NCBI RefSeq assembly: GCF_015207395.1
Contig: NZ_JADEWX010000003.1
Span: 62,001 to 126,000, forward strand
Source of the DNA: Nodosilinea sp. LEGE 07088
GTDB lineage: Bacteria; Cyanobacteriota; Cyanobacteriia; Phormidesmidales; Phormidesmidaceae
DNA: 64,000 bases
Direction: 5' to 3'
A program made the position numbers and the translations under genes. The notes under the pieces are model-generated. The model saw nothing but the letters and a program-made list of their open reading frames with translations, made no database searches and had not been told where the DNA came from. This document shows, piece by piece, positions 44,453 to 52,909 of the stretch (its first letter is position 1; the number at the start of each line of letters is the position of its first letter).

Positions 44453-46336
44453 ATGACTTCAAAAACTGACAATAATGCCCTGAAGATTATTCCGCTGGGG
44501 GGGCTGCACGAGATCGGCAAGAATACCTGCGTGTTTGAGATCAACGACGAGATTATGCTGCTCGACGCAGGGCTAGCCTTTCCGACTGACGGCATGCACG
44601 GGGTCAATATTGTGCTGCCCGATGTGACTTACCTGCGGGAAAACCGCCACAAGATCAAGGGCATGATTGTGACCCATGGCCACGAAGACCACATCGGTGG
44701 TATTGCCTTTCACCTCAAGCAGTTTGATATTCCCGTGATCTATGGCCCTCGCTTGGCGATGGCCCTGTTGGAGGGCAAGCTAGATGAGGCGGGCATGAGC
44801 GATCGCACCGAACTGCGGCCGGTGCGCCCCCGCGAAACGGTGCGGGTCGGCAACTCATTCCTGGTGGAATATATTCGCAATACCCACTCCATCGCCGATA
44901 GTTGTTCGGTGATCATTCATACCCCCGTGGGCATCGTGATTCACACTGGCGACTTTAAGTTTGACCACACCCCCGTTGACGGCGAAACCTTTGACGTTCA
45001 AAAGCTGGCAGAGGCTGGCGAGAAGGGCGTGCTGTGCTTGGTCAGCGACTCCACTAACTCTGAAGTACCCGGCCACACTCCTTCAGAGCGATCGGTCTTT
45101 CCCAACCTCGATCGCGAGTTTGGCAAGGCCGACGGACGGCTAATTGTCACTACCTTCTCGTCGTCGGTGCACCGGGTCAATATGATTTTGGAACTGGCCC
45201 AAAAACACAACCGTAAGGTATTTGTGGTGGGCCGATCGATGCTCAACGTCATTGCCCATGCCCGCGACCTGGGCTATATCAAATGTCCTGAGAGCCTGTT
45301 TTTGCCGCTCAAATCCCTCGGCCACACCGCCGATGAGAACGTGCTGATCTTGACCACCGGTTCCCAGGGTGAACCGATGGCGGCCCTGACCCGCATCGCC
45401 AACGATTCCCATCGGCAGATCAAGGTTAAGCGTGGCGACACCGTGGTGTTCTCCGCTAACCCTATCCCCGGCAATACCATTTCTGTGGTCAACACCATTG
45501 ATAAACTGATGATGCGCGGGGCCACGGTGGTCTACGGCAAGGACAAGGGCATTCACGTTTCTGGCCACGGTGCCCAAGAAGACCAGAAGCTGATGTTGGC
45601 CTTGACTCGACCCAAGTATTTCTTGCCTGTGCACGGTGAGCATCGGATGCTGGTGAAGCACTCCCAAACCGCGCAGAGTATGGGAGTACCTGCCGACCAC
45701 ATGGTGATTATCAACAATGGCGACATCGTAGAGGTCAATCCTAAGGGCATTCGCATCGCTGGCCAGGTACCGTCAGGAATTGAGCTGGTAGATGCCTCTC
45801 GGGTCGGGGTCGTTGGCCGTGATGTGCTGAAAGAACGGCAACAGCTGGCTGAAGACGGTGTGGTGACTATTGCGGCTACCGTAGGCAGCAATGGCAAGCT
45901 CTTGGCCGACCCCACTGTGCAAATTCGCGGGGTGGCCCAGTCTATTGCTCCCGAGCGATTTCAGGGCCAGGTGAAACAAATCATCACCCAGGTACTTGCC
46001 AATAAAGGTGCTGAGCTAATGGTCAGTGGTAAAAAGGGCCAGTCAGTCATCGATCTAGATGCTCTGAAGGCGGCCCTTGATCAAGACCTGCGCCGCCTCC
46101 TGCGCCGCGAACTCGACAAGCGCGATCCGATGCTGATTGTGCTGCTACAGGGTGAGGGGGTCGCGGGCGAGCTCCAAGCCCAGGCAGAACCCAAGCCCAA
46201 GGTTGAGTCTAAGCCCAAGGTTGAGTCTAAGCCCAAGGCTGAGTCTAAGCCCAAGGCGAAATCCCAGCCTCAGCCCCAGGCAGCGGTACCCGAACGCCGC
46301 ACTCGAACTCGGGCTACGGCAGCGTCTGCTTCCTAA
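44453..46336 (+). CDS. rnj: Ribonuclease J
   Basis: A 627-aa metallo-beta-lactamase/beta-CASP ribonuclease. The metal site HxHxDH is in MIVTHGHEDHIGGIAFHLK near residue 75, with further His/Asp in VIHTGDFKFDHTPVDG and LPVHGEHRMLVKH. The beta-CASP domain covers about residues 220-380. RNase J has 5'-3' exonuclease and endonuclease activity on mRNA. The last ~60 residues are an additional basic tail with a six-residue repeat (VESKPK, VESKPK, AESKPK) encoded by 18-bp tandem units near 46195-46260. The tail may bind RNA or partners. A perfect 52-bp palindrome follows the stop. Confidence 0.95.
   Translation: MTSKTDNNALKIIPLGGLHEIGKNTCVFEINDEIMLLDAGLAFPTDGMHGVNIVLPDVTYLRENRHKIKGMIVTHGHEDHIGGIAFHLKQFDIPVIYGPRLAMALLEGKLDEAGMSDRTELRPVRPRETVRVGNSFLVEYIRNTHSIADSCSVIIHTPVGIVIHTGDFKFDHTPVDGETFDVQKLAEAGEKGVLCLVSDSTNSEVPGHTPSERSVFPNLDREFGKADGRLIVTTFSSSVHRVNMILELAQKHNRKVFVVGRSMLNVIAHARDLGYIKCPESLFLPLKSLGHTADENVLILTTGSQGEPMAALTRIANDSHRQIKVKRGDTVVFSANPIPGNTISVVNTIDKLMMRGATVVYGKDKGIHVSGHGAQEDQKLMLALTRPKYFLPVHGEHRMLVKHSQTAQSMGVPADHMVIINNGDIVEVNPKGIRIAGQVPSGIELVDASRVGVVGRDVLKERQQLAEDGVVTIAATVGSNGKLLADPTVQIRGVAQSIAPERFQGQVKQIITQVLANKGAELMVSGKKGQSVIDLDALKAALDQDLRRLLRRELDKRDPMLIVLLQGEGVAGELQAQAEPKPKVESKPKVESKPKAESKPKAKSQPQPQAAVPERRTRTRATAASAS
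46195..46260 (+). repeat. 18-bp tandem repeat coding the RNase J tail
   Basis: About four in-frame units of GTTGAGTCTAAGCCCAAG with few changes, translated as V/A-E-S-K-P-K. The count of such units can vary by slippage without shifting the frame. Confidence 0.8.
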
Positions 46337-46362
46337 GAGCCGATCGCGGTTGAGTTGACGCA

Positions 46363-46414
46363 ATCAAAGGGGCGATCGCAGTGCTAAATTTAGCACTGCG
46401 ATCGCCCCTTTGAT
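46363..46414. terminator. Perfect 52-bp palindrome after rnj, likely terminator
   Basis: Two exact 26-base arms meet with no spacer at 46388/46389 (centre AGTGCTAAATTTAGCACT). The arms contain the HIP1-like GGCGATCGC. It lies 26 bp after the rnj stop and would make a very stable RNA hairpin. No separate T-run follows (CTATGG), so it is not a textbook intrinsic terminator, but a transcription end or an mRNA-stabilising 3' structure is the simplest role. The bases next to both ends do not pair. Confidence 0.6.
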
Positions 46415-46920
46415 CTATGGTTCGTTGCCGACCAGTGCGAAGCTTAAAGCAACAGAACGCAACATTAGGAGTGCAGTTTCAGCATACCTGTGGTAGAAAG
46501 GTAGCCAGCTGAATGCCGCTGCTCCTGCTTGACGCTATAATGCAGTCAGCAGGAGCTAGTGTGCCTGAGCAAAGGCGCATAGCAAATCTCTTAAGCAGCT
46601 ACACACCCTGAGCGCTGAGTGCTTCTATCAGAATTTTTGTTTAGCTTGTGCGGTTCATCCCAAGCAGATCTAACGTAAATCAGATCCAGTGCAAACAAGA
46701 ATTCCCAGAGCAACCCAGCTAATCAGATTATCTGTGCATGCCCTTAGGAATTACAGAATCGTTGCGTTCTCGCAATCGGGACTGTTACCCAGCCTTTGCA
46801 AATGAGTTTTCCGGTAGCCCGGTGGCGGTGTTGACGTGGCAGGTGAATGGCCAAATCACCCACTCAGGGCGGGAAAAGCAAATTTTATTCGCCCCGGTGA
46901 GCGTCGTATGAGGAATTTGG
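46415..46920 (+). promoter_or_regulatory. Long rne leader region
   Basis: About 500 bp before rne. A perfect TATAAT lies at 46536-46541, flanked by a 9-bp inverted repeat (GCTCCTGCT at 46521-46529 and AGCAGGAGC at 46548-46556), which could be an operator. If transcription starts near 46548, the leader is about 370 nt. Long, self-regulatory rne leaders are known from other bacteria. The distal part contains a 57-codon ORF (46738-46911) whose TGA overlaps the AGGA of the rne ribosome binding site. Confidence 0.5.
46738..46911 (+). CDS. Possible 57-aa leader ORF upstream of rne
   Basis: ATG at 46738, stop TGA at 46909-46911, nine bases before the rne ATG. The predicted peptide (MPLGITESLRSRNRDCYPAF and then SPVAVLTWQVNGQITHSGR) has ordinary amino-acid balance and reads like part of a real protein, but I recognise no family and see no clear ribosome binding site. 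It may be a small protein, a leader peptide coupled to rne translation, or chance. The stop overlaps the rne ribosome binding site, as in coupled gene pairs. Confidence 0.3.
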   Translation: MPLGITESLRSRNRDCYPAFANEFSGSPVAVLTWQVNGQITHSGREKQILFAPVSVV

Positions 46921-49032
46921 ATGCCGAAGCAGATTGTTATTGCTGAGCAGAATCGGATCGCTGCGGTTTTTTCTGAAGATCAGATTCAAGAGCTAATTGT
47001 AGCTACTGGTAGCCACCAGGTGAGCGACATTTATGTAGGCACGGTAGAAAACGTGCTTCCTGGTATAGATGCGGCCTTCGTCAACATTGGCGACAGTGAG
47101 CGCAACGGCTTTATGCATGTCACTGACCTGGGCCCCCTCAAGCTCAAACGCAGTGCTGGCTCCATCACCGAGCTGGTGGTGCCCCAGCAGAAGGTGCTGG
47201 TGCAGATTATGAAGGAGCCCACCGGCAACAAAGGGCCACGGCTAACCGGCAATATTAGTCTCCCAGGACGCTACCTGGTGCTGATGCCCTCTGGCCGTGG
47301 GGTGAATTTGTCGCGGCGCATTCGCAGCGAGAGCGAACGCAATCGACTGCGGGCCCTGGCTATTTTGATCAAGCCTGCGGGGATGGGGCTGCTGGTGCGT
47401 ACCGAGGCCGAAGGCATTAGCGAAAACGCCATCATTGAGGACTTAGAAACTCTGCAAAAGCAGTGGGAGAGTATTCAACAGCAGGCCATGGGTACGCGCC
47501 CCCCGGCACTGCTGAACCGTGACGATGACTTTATTCAGCGGGTGTTGCGCGATGCTTACAACGCCGATGTCAATCGGATTGTAACTGACTCCAGCACCGG
47601 CATGAAGCGGGTGAAGCAGCACCTAGCTAACTGGAGCGATGGCCAGGTGCCCGCCGGGGTACTGATTGACCACCACCGCGATCGCACCCCTATTCTCGAA
47701 TATTTCCGAGTCAATGCGGCTATTCGTGAGGCCCTGAAGCCCAGGGTCGATCTCCCCTCCGGTGGTTACATTATTATCGAGCGTACAGAGGCGTTGACCG
47801 TAATTGACGTCAACTCTGGGTCCTTCACTCGTTCGGCCACCGCTCGTGAGACCGTGCTGTGGACTAACTGTGAAGCCGCTGCCGAGATTGCCCGCCAGCT
47901 GCGCCTGCGCAATATTGCCGGGGTCATCGTGGTTGACTTCATCGATATGGATTCGCGGCGCGACAAGCTACAGGTACTCGAGCACTTCAATAAGGCATTG
48001 CGCTCCGACAAGGCGCGGCCTCAGATTTCGCAGCTGTCTGAGCTGGGCTTAGTGGAGTTAACCCGCAAGCGCCAGGGTCAAAATATTTATGAACTGTTTG
48101 GTCGCCCCTGCCCCACCTGTGGCGGTCTGGGGCATTTGGTGCATCTACCCGGTGATGCAGCTGGAGAGAATAGTGGCGATACCCCCCGGGCGCTGGTTGC
48201 TGGCGGCAGCGCTACCCCTCAACTGGCACCAGCCCTAGGGGATGGCGATAGCCTAGACGGTCGGGCTGACTTGCAAGAGCTCGATCTGATCAACCACCCT
48301 AGCTATCAAGATAAATCGGGACGCGGCGGCAATCGTCGTCGTCGTCGCCGAGACCCCTTACCCAGTCGGAGTAATGGTAAAGAGCCACCCGTTGTCAAAG
48401 ACAATGGGGCCAGCTCGGGTGAGTTCAGGGAGCAGCCCGCTGAGTCTACGGCACCAGTACTCGCCAGCAAGACCGAAGACGACAAGCCCGCTACCCGGGG
48501 GCGGGGACGAGCCGGAGGCCGGAGCGATGGGCAAGGCGAGACGTCTCGGGGGCGTAAGCCCGCCGCCGCCCCTCAGGTGATCACCGTTGAGATGACCCCT
48601 GATGAGCAGCGTATTTACGCCATGATGGGCATCTCACCCACGGTACTCTCGACCGAAACGGTGGTCGATCCTCGCAATGTAACGGTGTCAGTGGTACTGC
48701 CGGGGCAAGCTCCGCCAGCGCTTGTGGCGGCAGGGGCAGCCGAGGCAGAACTGGAGGAAACTCCGGCAGAAACTCCGGCAGTAGCGCTTGTTGAACCCGA
48801 GGTTCCTGCGCCTAAAGCCGCCTCGAGTCGCACTGTGCGCACTCGCTCAGCTGGCGCTAAGACCAAAGATGTTGATGTTGCCGTCCCTGAGGCTGCTCCA
48901 GAGCCCGTAGCCGAGCCGAGCCCAACTGAGGCCCCAGACCCGGTCGAAGCTATCGCCGATGCCGAGGCTGCTGGCACTGTCCGTCGCCGTCGCCGTCGCC
49001 GTTCCGCCTCTGCCGGTGACGGCGACGAGTAG
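46921..49032 (+). CDS. rne: Ribonuclease E
   Basis: A 703-aa RNase E/G-type endoribonuclease. The S1 RNA-binding domain is near residues 35-120 (IYVGTVENVLPGIDAAFVNI), the catalytic DNase I-like part has VDFIDMDSRRDKLQVLEHF, and the Zn-link is RPCPTCGGLGHL near residue 400. After that comes a disordered tail of ~300 residues with Arg-rich stretches (NRRRRRRDPLPSRSN) and, at the very end, seven Arg followed by SASAGDGDE. A similar Arg-rich C-terminal peptide of cyanobacterial RNase E is known to bind PNPase. It makes the main mRNA cleavages and binds a degradosome-like partner. Confidence 0.95.
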   Translation: MPKQIVIAEQNRIAAVFSEDQIQELIVATGSHQVSDIYVGTVENVLPGIDAAFVNIGDSERNGFMHVTDLGPLKLKRSAGSITELVVPQQKVLVQIMKEPTGNKGPRLTGNISLPGRYLVLMPSGRGVNLSRRIRSESERNRLRALAILIKPAGMGLLVRTEAEGISENAIIEDLETLQKQWESIQQQAMGTRPPALLNRDDDFIQRVLRDAYNADVNRIVTDSSTGMKRVKQHLANWSDGQVPAGVLIDHHRDRTPILEYFRVNAAIREALKPRVDLPSGGYIIIERTEALTVIDVNSGSFTRSATARETVLWTNCEAAAEIARQLRLRNIAGVIVVDFIDMDSRRDKLQVLEHFNKALRSDKARPQISQLSELGLVELTRKRQGQNIYELFGRPCPTCGGLGHLVHLPGDAAGENSGDTPRALVAGGSATPQLAPALGDGDSLDGRADLQELDLINHPSYQDKSGRGGNRRRRRRDPLPSRSNGKEPPVVKDNGASSGEFREQPAESTAPVLASKTEDDKPATRGRGRAGGRSDGQGETSRGRKPAAAPQVITVEMTPDEQRIYAMMGISPTVLSTETVVDPRNVTVSVVLPGQAPPALVAAGAAEAELEETPAETPAVALVEPEVPAPKAASSRTVRTRSAGAKTKDVDVAVPEAAPEPVAEPSPTEAPDPVEAIADAEAAGTVRRRRRRRSASAGDGDE

Positions 49033-49052
49033 GCCAGCGAGAGGCCCCAGTC

Positions 49053-49640
49053 ATGGGTTTAACCGCTGCTCCAGCAGCTAGAATTGCCGGCATAGACGAA
49101 GTCGGACGTGGATGTCTATTTGGGCCTGTCGTTTCAGCGGCGGTCGTCTTGTCTCCTCAAGGCTGCGACCAGCTGGCGGATCTGGGCGTGACTGACAGCA
49201 AGCGCCTCAGCGAGAGCCGTCGTGAGGGTTTAGTGACCCCTATTCAAACCCTGGCCATTGACTACGCTCTCGGGCTGGCTACGGTTCACGATATCGAACG
49301 CTTAAACATTTTGTACGCCAGCCTGCTGTCAATGCGACGGGCATTAGGGCGGTTGTCTGAGCCGCCCGATCTATGTTTGGTGGATGGTAACCAGCCTATT
49401 CCTAACCTAGCCTTGCCCCAGAGAACAGTCGTGCAGGGCGATCGCAAGCATATTGAAATTGCTGCCGCCAGCATTTTGGCTAAGGTATGGCGCGATCGCT
49501 TGATGGCACGTCTCGATCGCCGTTACCCCGGCTACCATCTAGCCCGTAATAAAGGCTACGGTAGTGCTGCCCATCGATTGGCCCTACAAACCTTAGGCCC
49601 TACTGCCCAGCACCGTCGCTCATTTAAGGGATGTCGTTAG
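49053..49640 (+). CDS. rnhB: Ribonuclease HII
   Basis: A 195-aa RNase H enzyme that removes ribonucleotides and RNA primers from DNA. N-terminal IAGIDEVGRGCLFGPVVSAA holds the DEVGRG active-site motif; VTDSKRLSESRR and LVDGNQPIP supply further acids; AAASILAKVWRDRLM follows. It starts 20 bp after the rne stop, so the two are co-transcribed. The rne-rnhB pairing occurs in other cyanobacteria. Confidence 0.95.
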   Translation: MGLTAAPAARIAGIDEVGRGCLFGPVVSAAVVLSPQGCDQLADLGVTDSKRLSESRREGLVTPIQTLAIDYALGLATVHDIERLNILYASLLSMRRALGRLSEPPDLCLVDGNQPIPNLALPQRTVVQGDRKHIEIAAASILAKVWRDRLMARLDRRYPGYHLARNKGYGSAAHRLALQTLGPTAQHRRSFKGCR

Positions 49641-49724
49641 AGCCAGTGCTCGCCCCTAGCGCTGCGAATTGGCTAGCGTAGATTCCCATAGGCCTCGGTT
49701 GTTTGCTATGCTATAGCACTGAAT

Positions 49725-49806
49725 GCGGATGTGGCGGAATTGGTAGACGCGCTAGATTTAGGTTCTAGTGTCTTCGGACGTGAAGGTTCAAGTCCTTTCA
49801 TCCGCA
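49725..49806 (+). tRNA. tRNA-Leu (anticodon UAG)
   Basis: The acceptor stem GCGGATG pairs with CATCCGC at 49799-49805, followed by discriminator A. The anticodon stem CTAGA/TCTAG encloses the loop TTTAGGT with anticodon TAG, which reads CUN leucine codons. The D-arm TGGCGGAATTGGTAGACGC, a long class II variable arm (TGTCTTCGGACGT) and the T-arm GGTTCAAGTCC are all present. The CCA end is not encoded. Confidence 0.95.
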
Positions 49807-49834
49807 TCATTTTGAATCCTGAGCGGAATGTTTT

Positions 49835-50116
49835 TTAGGGGCCTGAGAAAATGGCTTCTTCAAGGTCTTGGCGACTCAGGGAATATTTAAACACTCGCTG
49901 CACGTCCTTGCCGTCGGCGCCAGCGCCGATGTAGCGCACCATAATACAGTCTGTTTCCATGACGATATCGGCTTCCCAGCCGGGGCGCATTGTGTGCCAG
50001 CAGTGCATTTCTCCGCTATTTTGGGTGCAGCCTTGCTGACGTAGCCAGGCTTCGATATCGGGTAGAGGGTGGTTATAGAGGGGGGTCGTTGCTGAAGGCA
50101 GAGCCATAGGAATCAT
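49835..50116 (-). CDS. DUF3143 family protein
   Basis: A 93-aa protein that I recognise as the cyanobacterial DUF3143 family: PLYNHPLPDIEAWLRQQGC, MHCWHTMRPGWEADIVME, and the C-terminal VFKYSLSRQDLEEAIFSGP. No function is known to me. It is small, soluble and acidic at the C-terminus. The gene lies 87 bp after a J-domain gene on the same strand, an arrangement that suggests a link to chaperone activity. Confidence 0.78.
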   Translation of the reverse strand: MIPMALPSATTPLYNHPLPDIEAWLRQQGCTQNSGEMHCWHTMRPGWEADIVMETDCIMVRYIGAGADGKDVQRVFKYSLSRQDLEEAIFSGP

Positions 50117-50203
50117 CCATGTCCAAGATAGAGTGTCGGCATACCGTAGCAGAACTGGCGCGGCAAGGGGGTATGTTCTCCCCTCAGCATCTGAAACAGA
50201 TGT

Positions 50204-50830
50204 CTAGAGCCAGGTTGGCGACGATGGTAGCGAAGGCGTAGGTGCTGCTGGTGTAGGTGCTACTGGCAATGGCGGGGCCGCTGCTGGAAGACCCTCTGGA
50301 GCAGTCTCTACCCCCGATCGGCTGAGGCTATCGGTTGGGGCAGACCCAGCCACTGGGGTCACGGTTTCATAGTCATCTATTTCTCGATCAGCCGCATAGT
50401 CTCCTCGGGTTAGCCCTACCGTAACCACTAAGGCCAAGCAAGCCACAAAGGTTAACCCCAAGATAAATAACGCAAAGATCTCTCCAGCGGAGAGGGGGCG
50501 ATCGGTAGGGTCGAGATACATGTTAGCGGGTTCGCGCCGCTGGGGAGTCGCTTGCTGGTTGAGAGCCTCTAAAGGCTGCATCACTGAAATGCGTGAGTAG
50601 CCTACCTGCTGGTCATAGGTCCAACGGCGATCGGGGCTGCTGAGAATAGCGTAGGCTTCATTCAGTTGCTGAAACCTTTCAGTTGCTTCGGCAGCGGGCA
50701 ACTCGGTGGTGTCGGGATGGTAGAGCTTGCTCAGATCGCGAAAGGCACGCCGAATCTGCTGGGGGCTCGCCGTTGGCTTAACGCCCAGTTGGTCATAATG
50801 GGTTTTAGATCTGGAGTAAGCGTTAGACAT
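50204..50830 (-). CDS. Membrane-anchored J-domain protein
   Basis: A 208-aa protein. The N-terminal J domain (residues about 8-75) has the HPD motif in RDLSKLYHPDTTELPA, which stimulates the ATPase of an Hsp70 (DnaK). No Gly/Phe or zinc-finger domain follows, so it is a type III J-protein. A single membrane helix (EIFALFILGLTFVACLALVVTVGL) sits near residue 120, then a Pro-rich tail ending in PSSPTWL. It probably recruits DnaK to a membrane. Confidence 0.87.
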   Translation of the reverse strand: MSNAYSRSKTHYDQLGVKPTASPQQIRRAFRDLSKLYHPDTTELPAAEATERFQQLNEAYAILSSPDRRWTYDQQVGYSRISVMQPLEALNQQATPQRREPANMYLDPTDRPLSAGEIFALFILGLTFVACLALVVTVGLTRGDYAADREIDDYETVTPVAGSAPTDSLSRSGVETAPEGLPAAAPPLPVAPTPAAPTPSLPSSPTWL

Positions 50831-50882
50831 AGCATCTCACGGACAGCGCAAGTGGCAACAGGGACGGTGTAGATAGCCGTCT

Positions 50883-51734
50883 TTAGCTTAGGGCCAGTTC
50901 CCAGCTTTCGGTCGATCGAGTCAGGCGAATCTGAGCCAGCGTGAACACAACCGGAATGACGCGGCTGTAGTTAGTGGCCACGGCACGCCAGCCCAAATCA
51001 GCTAAGAACCAGCCCCACAGAGCCGGCCCCAACACCGAAAACACGGCTCGAGTGGCCCCATAGCGAGCCGCACTGGCCGCTACCCCTCGCGAGGCCATAC
51101 CCAGAGCAAAGCGCTGGTGAATCTGAGCGACAACGGTGCCGCCCCCTTTGACCATAGCCTGCCGGGCCACCTCATAACGGGCCACCTGAAAGGCCATTTG
51201 TCGGGTAATCTGCTGCAACAGCCAGGGCCGCACCATGGCGCTGACCGCAACAGCAGTGCTGCCCTTAGCCAACAGTGCCAGAGGATTAGCCTGGAGGGAC
51301 AAGGGCAGGGCTTGAAACTGCTCAAAATCCGTTAAGGACCGAGTGAGAGATTGCTGTAGGCGATCGCGCTCTACCTTAGGCAGCTTCTTCAGGTTGCTGC
51401 GCAACAGATGCAAAAACACCTCAGCTTCTAAATCTTCGGTAGACCAGGCCGTGGCATAGGGCAGCTTGAGGTACCGACATACCTGAATCAGTGCTTGGCG
51501 ATAGGTGACTCGCTGGCTCTGGCCATGAATAACGGTTAGCCCGTCTGCCGCTAAAAATCGAAAACGTTGCTCCAGCCGATTTAGCCACTGCTGTCGACTA
51601 CCGCTTTGCACCACCAGCAGATCAGCGTTTTGCAAATAGTCAAACGGGTTAAATCGAGGCCGAAACAGAATCTCCGTTAACGCCTGAAGTTCTTCGTCTG
51701 TTGCTAGCTCCAGGGCAGACCGTAGCTCATCCAC
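50883..51734 (-). CDS. YaaW (UPF0174) family protein
   Basis: A 283-aa protein whose N-terminal part (DELRSALELATDEELQALTE, then LFRPRFNPFDYLQ) matches the YaaW/UPF0174 family. A segment with HLLRSNLKKLPKVERDRLQ and a long Ala-rich hydrophobic C-terminal half (AVSAMVRPWLLQQITRQMAF, AVFSVLGPALWGWFLADLGW) probably associates with membrane. The function of this family is not known. It is on the same strand as the J-domain and DUF3143 genes and ends 52 bp before the J-domain gene start, so the three could be one unit. Confidence 0.75.
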   Translation of the reverse strand: MDELRSALELATDEELQALTEILFRPRFNPFDYLQNADLLVVQSGSRQQWLNRLEQRFRFLAADGLTVIHGQSQRVTYRQALIQVCRYLKLPYATAWSTEDLEAEVFLHLLRSNLKKLPKVERDRLQQSLTRSLTDFEQFQALPLSLQANPLALLAKGSTAVAVSAMVRPWLLQQITRQMAFQVARYEVARQAMVKGGGTVVAQIHQRFALGMASRGVAASAARYGATRAVFSVLGPALWGWFLADLGWRAVATNYSRVIPVVFTLAQIRLTRSTESWELALS

Positions 51735-51830
51735 CAGGCGTCACCGCTTAAAAACTGTCTTACATTTTTACACAATTCCCCAAGATAGGATGTTGAGCAA
51801 CGACTACATGACAAAATGCAGGGAGCAACA

Positions 51831-52889
51831 GTGGTAGAAGATGTCGTGGTGATTGGGGCCGGGCTCAGCGGGCTGACGGCCGCTCGGCAATTACACCAAA
51901 GGGGCTATCGGGTGCGGGTGGTCGATAAGTCTCGGGGGCTGGGGGGGCGCCTGGCAGCCCGCCGTCGGGGCTCTACGGTCATAGACCATGGCTGTCGCTA
52001 TCTAACCCCCTTTATCGATGAGTCGTTTAGCCCCATTGCCCAGCTGTTAGCAGCGGGTGTGCTGCAGCTCTGGCAACCCGACGCCTTTACCCTGGGGGCT
52101 GAGGGGGCGCTAACGGCAGCACATCCAAAGACACTCTATAGGGCAACCGAGGGAATGAGTTCAGTAGCGAAAGCTTTGGCAGGAGACCTAACTATCCAGC
52201 GTTCCTGGCGAGCTACAGCTTTAACCCCATGGGCTCGGGGCTGGCGTATTACAGGCGAGAGAACCACCTCAGATAACCAGGCCGAGCCTCAAGCCCTGGA
52301 GGCCAAGGCAATCGTTTTGGCCATCCCTGCGCCCTAGGCTGTGGCTTTGCTGGAGACAGCGGCGCAGCAGGATGATGTGATCAAGGCTATGGTGCAACAG
52401 CTTCAAGCGGTGACATTTGAGGCTGTGGTGACCGTTATGGCAGGGTACGACCCCATACAACCGACCCTCTTAACGGGTCAGACCGGAAAAAATGGCTGGA
52501 TGGTGGATGGCGCCGAATCCTCGCCACTGCGCTGGGTGGCCTTAGATAGCAGCAAACGAACCGACCCTCAAGAGCCGGTGGTCGTGCTCCATAGCAGTGC
52601 AGCGTTTGCATCTAAAGTAATCGATCACGCTGAGCCAGCGGCCACAGGGCGAGAGCTGCTCATGAAAGCGGCCCAGAACCTGGCACCGTGGTTGAACAAC
52701 CCCGCCTGGATGCAGGTGCATCGATGGCGCTATGGCTTTGTTAGCCAATCGCTGGCTCAACCCCTGCTGCATCATCCAGAATTACCCACTTTAGTCGGCT
52801 GCGGCGATTGGTGCCAGGGCGGAAATGTAGAAGGTGCGATCGCGTCGGGATATAGAGCGGCGGCTACCCTGGCCCAAATCTTGCCCTAG
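51831..52889 (+). pseudogene. FAD-dependent amine oxidase-like gene split by in-frame TAG
   Basis: Two adjacent ORFs in the same frame (51816-52337 and 52341-52889) form one ~352-codon gene interrupted only by TAG at 52335-52337. I place the start at the GTG at 51831, because AGGGAG lies just ahead; ATG 51816 is the alternative. The N-terminus has the FAD motif VVVIGAGLSGLTAARQLHQRG and GLGGRLAARR; the C-terminus has LVGCGDWCQGGNVEGAIASGY, the final FAD contact of this family. Sequence after the stop stays coding-like, so the break is recent, a sequencing error, or a read-through. The stop replaces what is probably Gln (CAG to TAG) in AIPAP-x-AVALLE. Confidence 0.82.
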
Positions 52890-52909
52890 CGACAGCGACT
52901 GGTACAAGA

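Noticed and set aside
48960-49030. CGT/CGC triplet run at the end of rne as a simple-sequence repeat of its own
   Set aside because: It encodes the conserved Arg-rich tail of cyanobacterial RNase E, so it is explained by protein function.
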